DNA of 64,000 nt from contig JBKDOL010000006.1 of NCBI GenBank assembly GCA_046343015.1, positions 62,001 to 126,000 on the forward strand, read 5' to 3'. Under the pieces are notes generated by a model that searched no databases, was not told the DNA's origin, and worked only from the letters and a program-made list of their open reading frames with translations. Below are positions 45,846-54,548 of the stretch, piece after piece (position 1 is the first letter of the stretch; each line of letters starts with the position of its first letter). The translations under genes were made by a program, and so were the position numbers. The DNA comes from BJ22 sp021298375. Lineage in GTDB: Bacteria; Planctomycetota; Planctomycetia; Pirellulales; Pirellulaceae.

Positions 45846-46403
45846 ATGTTTCGCTCGATTGCCTTAGGCCTCGCTGTCAGCAGCCTGCTTGTTTCTTTCT
45901 GCATGGCCCAGTCCCAGGATTCGACATCAGCTGCGACCAATGAATTGATTGCCGAACTGAAGTTCTTTGAGCCCTTTCTGGGGAAGACGTTTCGCGGCGA
46001 GTTTGCGAACAGCACGCCCGAAAAGCCGATGCATGATGTCTCCCGATGGGAGCGGGCGATGAATGGGCGGGCAATTCGCATCCTGCATTCGGTCAACGAG
46101 GGCGAGTATGGTGGCGAGACGATTGTGATGTGGGACGCCGAGACCAAACAAATCCGCAGCTGGTACTTCACCACGGCGGGCTTTCACACCGAGGGCAGCT
46201 TGACGATCGAGGACAATCGGCTGGTCAGCTTGGAAAAAGTCACCGGCAATGAGAACGGCATCACCGAGGTCAAGGCAACATCGGAATTGAAATCCGATGG
46301 TCAGTTGGCGGTCAAGTCAGAGTACTTTGCCAAAGGCTCGTGGGTTCCGGGGCACACCATTAACTACAAGGAAACCCCCGATGCCAAGGTCATCTTTAAG
46401 TAG
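45846..46403 (+). CDS. Secreted DUF1579-like protein
   Basis: This 185-residue protein has a signal peptide (MFRSIALGLAVSSLLVSF, cleavage near CMAQS) and one beta-rich domain. The block VMWDAETKQIRSWYFTTAG matches FGWDPVNQQVRSWLFEPDG in the product of 48642-49631, so both share a DUF1579/heme-binding-like beta domain of unknown role. AGGAG lies upstream of ATG 45846-45848; the frame reaches back into the pump gene but the signal peptide fixes the start. It is 25 bases after the pump stop and may share its transcript. Confidence 0.85.
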   Translation: MFRSIALGLAVSSLLVSFCMAQSQDSTSAATNELIAELKFFEPFLGKTFRGEFANSTPEKPMHDVSRWERAMNGRAIRILHSVNEGEYGGETIVMWDAETKQIRSWYFTTAGFHTEGSLTIEDNRLVSLEKVTGNENGITEVKATSELKSDGQLAVKSEYFAKGSWVPGHTINYKETPDAKVIFK

Positions 46404-46436
46404 CCCCTCGCAAATGGTGCTCGGAGCAAGCCGCTG

Positions 46437-48389
46437 ATGCTGGAAATCGTCTGGGACATCTTGCACTCGACTTGGCGCCATCGGCGACTGCTGTTCGCCA
46501 CCGCTTTGCTGCTGCGACTGGCCTCACTTGCGCTGCTCTGGCCGCTGTTCGGCTGGTTGATGCGGCAGTTGATAGCCACCTCGGGCCAGGATGCCCTGAC
46601 CGATCAGGAGATCGCCACATTTTTGCTCAGCCCAATCGGACTGACGGGCGCGATTGGCTGTTTGGTTGTCGGTGTGGTGATCCTTGCGATGGAACAGTCC
46701 AGCCTGCTGCTGCAGTCGTTCGGCCTGGCTCAAGGCTATCGCGTCTCGATTCCGGCGGCGATCCTCTGGAGCCTCCGCAATCTTGGTTCGACCGCTCTGC
46801 TTTGCCTGGCCGTGATTGCTCGCACGTTGCTTCTGCTGCTGCCGTTTTTGGCCGGATTAGGTTTGGTCTATTGGCTGTTGCTCGGTGACGTCGACATCAA
46901 TTTCTATCTCGATCGCCGCCCGCCAAAGTTCTGGTTGGCGGTCGGATTGGCGATGCTGGTCTCGTTGTTTGCGATGATCGTGATCGTCCCGCGGCTGGCG
47001 AGCTGGAGCCTCGCCTTGCCCGTCCTGCTGGTCACGGACAGCAGCCCGTTGGCAGCGCTTCAGACGAGCCGGCAGCTGGTCGGTTCATTCCGCTGGCTGG
47101 TCGCAATCGGCTGGCTGGCATGGGCTCTGGTCAATTTGCTCTTGTCGAGCCTGTTTGCTTCGGCGGTTTACGGATTAGCCCGGTTTTCGATCAGTTCCAC
47201 AACCCTTTGGCTGCCGGTGCTGGTTCCGATTCTGGGAACGTTCCTGATTGTCTGGCTGGTCGGGACGCTGCTCCTGTCGCTCTTTCAGGGAATCAGCTTC
47301 GCTCTGCTGGTCAGCAGTCTCTATCGCCGATTTGGCTGGGATGGCCGACACGGAACGGAGGTACGGCAGCGTCTGGGCGCCGACTGGCTCGAACGTTTTT
47401 ACTGCCGCGAGCTGGGAGCATCGCCAGTGAAGCGGCCGGCAGCTGGCCAAGCGTTGCAGTTGGGCGAGTCCGCAGAGCAACTCGACCGCAGTTCGCGGCG
47501 GTGGCTGTGGATTGCCGCCGCGATTGGCCTGGTTGCCGTGGGGGCCGGACTGTGGTTATTGCTCGGTTTGAATTCCCGAGAAGACGCCCTGGTGTTTGCC
47601 CACCGCGGGGCAGCCGGCTTGCGTCCTGAGAACAGCTTGGCTGCGTTTGAACTCGCTTGCGTCGATCGGGCTGATTTTGTCGAACTTGATGTGCAGGAGT
47701 CGGCTGACGGAGAAGTGATTGTCTTTCACGACAGCGACTACATGAAGATCGCCGGGATCAATTTAAAGGCGTGGAATGCGACTCAGCCTGAACTGGCTGA
47801 GATTGATATCGGCAGCCGGTTTTCGAGCGATTACCGCGACCAGCGGACGCCGCTGCTTCGCGATGCCTTGAGACTCTGCAAGGGTCGGGCGAAAGTCGAT
47901 ATCGAATTGAAATACTATGGGCATAATCAGCGACTGGTGGAGCGGGTGATCGAGATTGTGGAACAGGAGCAGATGGTCGACCAGGTCGTGCTGATGTCGC
48001 TCCACCCACCATTTGTCGCCGAGGCCAAACGGCTTCGTCCCACCTGGACAGTCGGCCTGCTCGCTGCCGTGGGAGTGGGTGATCTGAGCAAGCTGGAGGC
48101 GGATTTCCTTGCCGTCAATACGCGTACCGCCACCCGCGACCTGATCGCTCGCGCTCAGGCCCGCGGCAAACAGGTTTACGTCTGGACGGTCGACAGTCCA
48201 GTGTTGATGTCTTTTTACCTTGGCCGGGGAGTGGACGGGATCATTACCAACCGGCCCGACCTGGCCCGGCAGGTGATCGAACAGTTGCAGGAAATGAGCC
48301 CGGCCGAGCGGTTACTGCTGGACAGCTCGGTACGTTTGGGAATCATTCCCGCGGAGAACAAGACCGACCAGAGCGAGAATGGAGCCTGA
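46437..48389 (+). CDS. Membrane glycerophosphodiester phosphodiesterase
   Basis: The enzyme splits glycerophosphodiesters into glycerol-3-phosphate and alcohol. The 650-residue product has an N-terminal membrane domain of about six segments (1-330, like the GPDPase membrane domain), one further segment (about 350-370), and a C-terminal GDPD domain: AHRG (about 388-391), a metal pair in ELDVQ (about 416-420), HD (about 431) and the family end DGIITNRPDLA. The membrane domain suggests action on lipid-derived substrates at the membrane face. GGAG precedes the ATG by 10 nt, and the previous stop is 33 bases upstream. Confidence 0.9.
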   Translation: MLEIVWDILHSTWRHRRLLFATALLLRLASLALLWPLFGWLMRQLIATSGQDALTDQEIATFLLSPIGLTGAIGCLVVGVVILAMEQSSLLLQSFGLAQGYRVSIPAAILWSLRNLGSTALLCLAVIARTLLLLLPFLAGLGLVYWLLLGDVDINFYLDRRPPKFWLAVGLAMLVSLFAMIVIVPRLASWSLALPVLLVTDSSPLAALQTSRQLVGSFRWLVAIGWLAWALVNLLLSSLFASAVYGLARFSISSTTLWLPVLVPILGTFLIVWLVGTLLLSLFQGISFALLVSSLYRRFGWDGRHGTEVRQRLGADWLERFYCRELGASPVKRPAAGQALQLGESAEQLDRSSRRWLWIAAAIGLVAVGAGLWLLLGLNSREDALVFAHRGAAGLRPENSLAAFELACVDRADFVELDVQESADGEVIVFHDSDYMKIAGINLKAWNATQPELAEIDIGSRFSSDYRDQRTPLLRDALRLCKGRAKVDIELKYYGHNQRLVERVIEIVEQEQMVDQVVLMSLHPPFVAEAKRLRPTWTVGLLAAVGVGDLSKLEADFLAVNTRTATRDLIARAQARGKQVYVWTVDSPVLMSFYLGRGVDGIITNRPDLARQVIEQLQEMSPAERLLLDSSVRLGIIPAENKTDQSENGA

Positions 48390-48567
48390 CGGACCGACTA
48401 AACCAGCCTTCGGTACAGCTGCGAGGACGGCCGCGAACAGAGCTGCAAAGGAGACAGTTCCTCAATATATCGAAAGCCTTTGCCCGCCCTTTGGGGCAAT
48501 TTCCCCGGCCGATCATTGGTCGCGATTCGCCGCAGAGAGGAGTTTTACTCCAGTTGCTCAAGAATGA

Positions 48568-48595
48568 TTGCGAAGCGTCTCCATTCGGCTAGAAT
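48568..48595 (+). promoter_or_regulatory. Possible promoter of the SgcJ/DUF1579-like gene
   Basis: TTGCGA (48568-48573), a 16-base spacer and TAGAAT (48590-48595) fit the sigma70 consensus moderately (4 and 5 of 6). It is 47 bases before the ATG at 48642. Confidence 0.4.
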
Positions 48596-48641
48596 TTGGC
48601 CTTCTGAACGTTTTTGGCAAACTCTTGTTGTCGAGGTTTGA

Positions 48642-49631
48642 ATGCGATCGCGCGTACTACTTTCCGCCGCCCTGCTGTTGCTCGTTTGCTCGAACTCACT
48701 TTCAGCTCAGGTGCAGGCTGAGTTGCAGATCACCGCTGGCTCGGTCCAAGCGACGACCGTCACGGTGGTGTCGAAGGTTGACGATATCCGCAGCGAGCTG
48801 CTTCCGGGTCTGGAAGCCTTTCAGAAGTCGTTCAACGAGGGGAAGGCTGATGAATTCGCCAACTTTTTCCTGCCGGAAGGCGAATTCGTGGACGAGCAAG
48901 GAGCCGTTCACAGCGGCCGTGCCGCGATTCAGGAGATGATGACCGGATACTTCAAGGATTATCCGGGGATGCAGCTGGCGATTACGGTGGACTCACTGCG
49001 GCAACTCGGTCCGGACTTGTTGATCGAGGAAGGGACCCGCGAGCTGTTTGCTCCGGAAGTCGAAGCTGCGGTGGCCAAAGTCCGCTATGTTGCCGTACGG
49101 GCCAAACGGGATGGCAAGTGGATGTTGGCCACGGTGCGGGAGTTCAATGAAGCCGCTGCCCCGACTCCGGGCCAACAACTCGCTCCGCTCAGCTTCCTCG
49201 TTGGCGACTGGGTCAATCAGGGCGTCGATGCGACGTTGAAGATCAACTTCCGCTGGTCGGAAGATGGCAATTTCCTGATTGGTGAATTCGAGAACTTCTC
49301 CAATGGCCAATCTCAGGGTAAGGCGACTCAGCGATTTGGCTGGGACCCGGTCAATCAACAGGTTCGTTCGTGGCTCTTTGAACCAGACGGCGCTTACAGC
49401 GATGGACTTTGGTCACCCACCGAAAAGGGCTGGCTCTGCAAGTCGACTTCGGTGCTGCCGGATGGCACCACGGGGTCGGCCATCGTGGAAGTGGTGGTCG
49501 AAGACGATGACCATTTCATCCTCAAGGGTCGTGACCGGGTGATCGGTGGCTCGACCGACGGGGATTATGAGGTCAAGGTTGTTCGCCAGGTTGAAAAGCC
49601 GGGCGCGACGACCGAAGGAAGCGGCAAGTAA
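48642..49631 (+). CDS. Secreted SgcJ/EcaC-like plus DUF1579-like protein
   Basis: This 329-residue protein has a signal peptide (1-22), an N-terminal SnoaL/SgcJ-EcaC-like fold (about 45-170; FQKSFNEGKADEFANFF, EGEFVDEQGAVHSGR, TREF) and a C-terminal beta domain (about 180-320) related to the 45846-46403 product. SnoaL-like domains often bind small molecules or act as isomerases; no substrate can be given. Both domains are outside the cytoplasm. The ATG is close after a moderate promoter, and a gap of 252 bases to the previous gene fits its own transcription. Confidence 0.85.
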   Translation: MRSRVLLSAALLLLVCSNSLSAQVQAELQITAGSVQATTVTVVSKVDDIRSELLPGLEAFQKSFNEGKADEFANFFLPEGEFVDEQGAVHSGRAAIQEMMTGYFKDYPGMQLAITVDSLRQLGPDLLIEEGTRELFAPEVEAAVAKVRYVAVRAKRDGKWMLATVREFNEAAAPTPGQQLAPLSFLVGDWVNQGVDATLKINFRWSEDGNFLIGEFENFSNGQSQGKATQRFGWDPVNQQVRSWLFEPDGAYSDGLWSPTEKGWLCKSTSVLPDGTTGSAIVEVVVEDDDHFILKGRDRVIGGSTDGDYEVKVVRQVEKPGATTEGSGK

Positions 49632-49752
49632 GCCGCAAGCTTTTCTTCTGCCTGACCACTTCTATACTTTCTCGTCACCCGGCGGTACCGAGGTGACGAG
49701 GCCATTCTCGTTCTGAAACTGTTTGGCAACTTTCACTCAGGTTCCCGCTTCC

Positions 49753-52293
49753 ATGCAAAGCACTCAATTCAGTCGTCTCTTGGGGTTGTTTCTCGCCTGC
49801 AGCCTCAGCCTCATCCTCGCGGAATCGAGCTGGGCTCAGGGCAAGCGTTCTGCTGGTCATGCCGGCGGGATTAGCGGGGCTCGCCCGTCGATGAACCGCG
49901 GTGGCGGAATGCCGGGCGGAATGCCGGGCGGAATGTCCCGTCCCAGTCCTGCGGCGATGTCCCGTCCCAGTCCAGCCGCGATGTCGCGGCCCAGTCCGGG
50001 GGTGGGCGCAAGTCGTCCCAATCTGCCTCAGACTCGTCCCAATGTTCCGCAGACTCGACCGAACCTTCCGCAAGGTGGTGCTGGCGGGATGAATGGGATG
50101 ACGCGGCCGAGTCCTGGAATGGGCAATGCCCGGCCTCCCGTCGCGCAGCTCCCGACGACGCGGCCCAGTCCAGCGACGCGGCCCGGTCCAGCAACTCGGC
50201 CCGGCCTTGAGACTCGGCCGAACCCCACGGCTCCCTCGACTCGCCCGGCACCGGCCACGCGGCCCGGACCTGCGAATCGACCAGCGACTCTTCCGGGCAG
50301 TTTGGACCGACCGACTCCGGGCAATCGGCCCGTCAATCGTCCGGCAACGTTGCCCGGCGACAACACGCGTCCTGCTCCTGGCGGAATCGATCGCCCCATG
50401 AATCGTCCAGCCCCTGGGGGATTGGACAGGCCGACGACTCGTCCGGGTGCCGGAGGGTCGGTGCGCCCGACTTTTCCAGCTGGCGGTGAGAATCTGCCGA
50501 CGACCAAGCCTGCGCGTCCTGGCGCGGGTGGTTCCGTCCGTCCTACCTATCCCAGTCGTCCAACAACGTTGCCGGGTGACTTGGGCAATAATGCAAACCG
50601 CCCGACGACTCGTCCTGTGGAGCGGCCGGATGCAGGGAACCGCCCCACAACTCTTCCTGGAGATTTGACCCGGCCAACCAACCGCCCCGGTCAAATTGGA
50701 GGAAATCGACCGAACCGTCCCGGCCAAGATGGGTCCGGCGTGTTGCCCAACCGTCCCACGACGCTTCCCGGCGACCTGACCAAACCAGCCCGCCCGACGA
50801 ATCGCCCGGTTACCCTTCCCGGCCAAATTGGCGGCAACGGTGACAACTGGTGGAACGACAACAATGGCAATTGGGGCAATGGCAATTGGGGCAATGGCAA
50901 CGGTGGAAACTGGGGCAATGGCAACGGCGGCAATTGGAACAACAACAACTTCATCAACAACACCAACAACAACACCTGGAACAACTGGGTTCAAAACAAC
51001 CAAAACAATTGGAACGTCAACATCAACAACAATTACAACAATTGGGGTGTTGCCAACAATTGGAACCGACCGGGTTGGGGAAATGGCTACAACAACTGGG
51101 GCTATAACAACAACTGGGGCTACAACAGCGGCTTGTATTTCGGTGACTACTGGTGCGGAAATTACGTCCGCCCATGGCACAACAACTGGTACAACGGCTG
51201 CTGGAGCGGCAGTTGGTGCAACAACTGGTACGTACCGCTGGCCACCGGCCTCGCCGGCTGGGCGATCGGTGCGAACACCTCAAACTGGGGTTACAGCTAC
51301 AGTTACTCCAATCCGTATTACGTTCAGTCGGCTCAGCCGGTCTATAACTACTCCCAGCCGATCGTGATTTACTCCGACTCCTCGTCGGCAGTCGCTTCAG
51401 CTGCGGCGCCGACGGGTACGGGGCAACCTGCCGGCCAGGCTGCGGCCCAACCCGCAGCCCAACCGACTTCCGCCGAACAGACGGCTGCCAAAGACTTTGA
51501 GCGGGCTCAGCAGGTCTTCAAGCAGGGTGATTACACGCAGGCACTGGTGGGCGTTGAGTCGGCGATGCGGCTTGTCCCCAAGGACCCGATTTTCCACGAG
51601 TTCCGGGCCTTGTGTCTGTTCGCTCTGGGTGAGTACCAATCGGCGGCGGCGGTTCTGAACTCGCTCCTGGCGACTGCTCCCGGAATGGACTGGACCTCGA
51701 TGAGCAGCCTTTACGATGATGTCGATGACTACACCAAGCAGTTGCGGCGATTGGAGGATCACATCCGCCAGAAGCCGGATGACGCGGCAGCCAACTTTGT
51801 CGCGGCCTATCATTACCTGGTGCTGGACGACAAGGATGCGGCCATCGATGCTCTCAAGACCGTCGTGAAGGCCCAACCGAAGGACCTGACCGCGGCGCGA
51901 CTTCTCGCTACCCTTGAACCACCCGCGCCTCCCAAGTCGGCTGTCGCGGAGAAATTGCCCGAAGGCAAAAGCGAAACCGGCGGTGAGGCTCCCGAAGAAG
52001 TCGAAGCCCCCACGACCAACCTCGTTGGGAATTGGGTCGCGAAGAACGACCAAACCGCGATCGAGCTGACTGTCAGCGAAGAGATGAACTTCGTCTGGAA
52101 AGCCTCGATGAACGGTCAGGCATCGGAACTGCAGGGCAAGCTGGAGACCTCGGAGAACTCGATTGCGTTCCAAACGGAAAAGCAGGGGAGCCTGGTCGGT
52201 CAGGCAGTATCGCAGGGTCCGGACAAGTTCCAATTCATCCTGCTCGGTGCTCCTGCCGGCGATGAAGGCCTGACCTTCGAACGCAAAAAGTAA
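49753..52293 (+). CDS. Secreted Pro/Asn/Trp/Gly-rich protein with TPR-like domain
   Basis: This 846-residue protein has a signal peptide (1-29, SWAQG). It then runs through a Pro/Arg/Thr-rich part (about 40-355; TRPNxP, RPTTLPGD, PSPAAMSR units), an Asn/Trp/Gly-rich part (about 355-500; NWGNGNGGNW, NNNTWNNW), a Tyr/Ser stretch, an Ala/Gln linker, a TPR-like helical domain (about 575-725) and a C-terminal beta domain (NLVGNWVAKNDQ onward) like a small lipocalin. The layout suggests a surface or matrix protein, but this is inference. ATG 49753-49755 with AGG upstream is chosen over an upstream TTG. A TATACT element lies at 49663. The terminator at 52415-52457 follows. Confidence 0.82.
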   Translation: MQSTQFSRLLGLFLACSLSLILAESSWAQGKRSAGHAGGISGARPSMNRGGGMPGGMPGGMSRPSPAAMSRPSPAAMSRPSPGVGASRPNLPQTRPNVPQTRPNLPQGGAGGMNGMTRPSPGMGNARPPVAQLPTTRPSPATRPGPATRPGLETRPNPTAPSTRPAPATRPGPANRPATLPGSLDRPTPGNRPVNRPATLPGDNTRPAPGGIDRPMNRPAPGGLDRPTTRPGAGGSVRPTFPAGGENLPTTKPARPGAGGSVRPTYPSRPTTLPGDLGNNANRPTTRPVERPDAGNRPTTLPGDLTRPTNRPGQIGGNRPNRPGQDGSGVLPNRPTTLPGDLTKPARPTNRPVTLPGQIGGNGDNWWNDNNGNWGNGNWGNGNGGNWGNGNGGNWNNNNFINNTNNNTWNNWVQNNQNNWNVNINNNYNNWGVANNWNRPGWGNGYNNWGYNNNWGYNSGLYFGDYWCGNYVRPWHNNWYNGCWSGSWCNNWYVPLATGLAGWAIGANTSNWGYSYSYSNPYYVQSAQPVYNYSQPIVIYSDSSSAVASAAAPTGTGQPAGQAAAQPAAQPTSAEQTAAKDFERAQQVFKQGDYTQALVGVESAMRLVPKDPIFHEFRALCLFALGEYQSAAAVLNSLLATAPGMDWTSMSSLYDDVDDYTKQLRRLEDHIRQKPDDAAANFVAAYHYLVLDDKDAAIDALKTVVKAQPKDLTAARLLATLEPPAPPKSAVAEKLPEGKSETGGEAPEEVEAPTTNLVGNWVAKNDQTAIELTVSEEMNFVWKASMNGQASELQGKLETSENSIAFQTEKQGSLVGQAVSQGPDKFQFILLGAPAGDEGLTFERKK

Positions 52294-52412
52294 CCGGCTC
52301 ACGCACTGGACTGCCGGGCGCAACTCTCTTGCCGAACGTTCGCGAGAACAACTGGCGGGAATGTTGCCCGCGGCTACTCCCTGAGCCAGGCCAGCTGACT
52401 GGGAATCGATGC

Positions 52413-54443
52413 TCAAGCCGCGCGACGGACCTGCAGTCCGTCCGCGGCTTCTTTTTTGTCCTGAGCGGCCTTTTCCTCGAGCAGTTCTGCGCGAAGCACG
52501 GCCAGAACTTCCCGGTCGCTCCAGTAATTCAGGTGCCCGCGCAGCCCAACCGGATGATTGGAGCAAATGCAATCGCTGTCGATCCCGAGTGTGACCGGCC
52601 CATCTGCAGACACGCCTTCCACCCGAGCGGCCAGCGGAAAATCGATTCGAGTGCCGACAAAATCATCCCGCCGATAGACGTTCATCCAGCGGGCAAGTCG
52701 CGACCTCAGCGGGAGCCAGGCCTCGTTGCTCAAATCGGGATAGAGGTGACCAAAGTAATGCTGGTAGATGTGGCTGAAGGGGCTCCCCATAGTCACCAGT
52801 CGAACCGAGGAAAAGGAGCGATTGAGCCAGGCCAGTTCCGGATCGTTGAGAACTTCGATGCCGATCATGGTCCCCTGGCTGTGGCTGATGATCGTCAACT
52901 TCGGCCGAGTTTCGAGGTTGTCCCGAAACCACGCCAGTAGCTGTTTGATTCGCAAATGGACCGCATCCCTTCGGGCAAAGAACAGCTGGCCCTCGTCGAG
53001 CGTGGTCTCGCGAATGTCGAATTCATCTCCGTCCAGCGAATCCTCCAGACGTGTTGGCCGGAAGAAAAAGTGGTTGATCACGTCGAGCATGATATCGAGG
53101 GCTGGTCGGAGGTGGGGGAAGGCGAGGAACAGCAGAAAACCGAGCGGCATCAGGATGCCCGCGGCATAGTGGTTGGCCTGCACCAAAAAGAACCCCAGCC
53201 AGAGCCGCTCAATCTCGACTCCCCGCATCAGCAGGATGCTCACTCCGGCCACGCCGCTCATGCCGATCACCGTGCAAATTGCCAGGACCACTTGCAGGCC
53301 CCCATGCACGATCAGCCGCGGGGGCTGCTGAAAACCCGATCCTGCTGCGGCGCGCAACGCTCGCTTCCGCCAATTGCCATAACGGACCAACACCGCCCCA
53401 CCCGCCAACGCCACAAGCACCGCCATCAGGCACTGGACGCCCAGGAGCGGGACAGCTTCATTGAATAACTTTTCGAAATCGCTGAGCTGGACAAAGCGGC
53501 GCAAGAAACGGGCTGCGGCCAGCCAGGCCATTGGCATGACCAAGCCCCAGAAACCGACGGCCATCGCAGGCAGGAGAAAGGCGACATGCAAGCTGCGACG
53601 TTGCGAACCGGGACTCAAGTTCGCCGTCAGCCAGGCAAAACTCATCCCCATCAGCACGATCATTTCGACCAACCAGAGGAGACCGAGAAACATCACGAGC
53701 ACGTCGCAATACCAAATCAGTCCAGGCTTGATTTGATTGGTCGCCATCAGGTTTGGAAGGCGATGATCGAGCCAAAACATCTTGCACAGTGCCAGCCCCA
53801 GCATGAAGATCGCCAGGACTTTCACCCAGAACCAGAACTCTTTAATCCCGGCATTCCGAGTCATCTGCTGACCGATCCAGCCGGAGGTCCAGGCGACCGC
53901 CGCACAGCCCAAAATCAGGATTCGGGCCCAGAACTCCGCTCGATGCGACTCACTCCAGGCTAACTCGGTGCCCGCGAGGGTGAGCGTCATCAAACCGAGA
54001 AAATAGGTGACCGCCAAGACCGGCCCATGCAGGATCCCCGTCGCCAGCGTTCCCAAACTTTGCAGCGCTGAGGCTGCCGGGCTGTTTTGATGGGCTGCAG
54101 CAAAGGCTACATAGTGCAGGCCGAAGACAATTTCGACCAATCCCAGCAGGGCGCCCAGAATCCCTTTGCGAACCCTCGAGACATCGCCCCAGAAAACCTC
54201 TGCCAGACAAACTGGCGATTGCCGCAACTGCAACTGTCGCAAGTGAGCGCCGAACGTCTGCACACAGGTCGCATGCTCCGACTTTTCATTCAGCCAGATC
54301 GTTTCCTGCCGCTCGATCAATGGCTTGTCCGGCTCGGCAATCGAACGCGCAAACAGGCTCAGCGTCTCACCGGGCTGTGGATCTCCCACCCCGTGAATCA
54401 CCAAGACAACGTGTTCCGGTTCAAGCGGCTGCGGCCCTGACAT
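52413..54443 (-). CDS. Alpha/beta hydrolase interrupted by a membrane domain
   Basis: The 676-residue protein starts with the first hydrolase strand and HGVGD (17-21, an oxyanion-hole motif), continues into a membrane domain of about eight segments (about 90-430), and returns to the hydrolase core with ISHSQG (nucleophile Ser522), a possible acid in YRRDDFVG and a possible catalytic His in RGHLNYW. The fold seems split by the membrane insert. Family members are lipases or esterases, so a membrane lipid substrate is likely but unproven. ATG 54441-54443 with GGA 5 nt upstream is chosen over an upstream start. The last 12 codons carry the hairpin of a plus-strand terminator. Confidence 0.8.
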   Translation of the reverse strand: MSGPQPLEPEHVVLVIHGVGDPQPGETLSLFARSIAEPDKPLIERQETIWLNEKSEHATCVQTFGAHLRQLQLRQSPVCLAEVFWGDVSRVRKGILGALLGLVEIVFGLHYVAFAAAHQNSPAASALQSLGTLATGILHGPVLAVTYFLGLMTLTLAGTELAWSESHRAEFWARILILGCAAVAWTSGWIGQQMTRNAGIKEFWFWVKVLAIFMLGLALCKMFWLDHRLPNLMATNQIKPGLIWYCDVLVMFLGLLWLVEMIVLMGMSFAWLTANLSPGSQRRSLHVAFLLPAMAVGFWGLVMPMAWLAAARFLRRFVQLSDFEKLFNEAVPLLGVQCLMAVLVALAGGAVLVRYGNWRKRALRAAAGSGFQQPPRLIVHGGLQVVLAICTVIGMSGVAGVSILLMRGVEIERLWLGFFLVQANHYAAGILMPLGFLLFLAFPHLRPALDIMLDVINHFFFRPTRLEDSLDGDEFDIRETTLDEGQLFFARRDAVHLRIKQLLAWFRDNLETRPKLTIISHSQGTMIGIEVLNDPELAWLNRSFSSVRLVTMGSPFSHIYQHYFGHLYPDLSNEAWLPLRSRLARWMNVYRRDDFVGTRIDFPLAARVEGVSADGPVTLGIDSDCICSNHPVGLRGHLNYWSDREVLAVLRAELLEEKAAQDKKEAADGLQVRRAA
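52415..52457 (+). terminator. Rho-independent terminator inside the convergent gene end
   Basis: Outer stem AAGCCGC (52415-52421) with GCGGCTT (52444-52450), inner stem ACGGAC (52425-52430) with GTCCGT (52436-52441), and six T at 52452-52457. It serves the plus-strand TPR gene and lies within the last codons of the minus-strand hydrolase gene. Confidence 0.85.
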
Positions 54444-54548
54444 CCCTGTCCAATCAAAAGCCCTGAAATTGAAAAATCGCGGGAGTATAGCGAGCTGCCT
54501 CACTCAACGCAGCAGGAAATCAAGCCCGACTGCTAGCAGCCATCAACC

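Noticed and set aside
49675..51180. 501-residue minus-strand frame rich in Val, Pro, Arg and Ser
   Set aside because: It is antisense to the Pro/Arg and Asn/Trp repeat region of the TPR gene, which has a signal peptide and domains; the repeats keep the antisense open.
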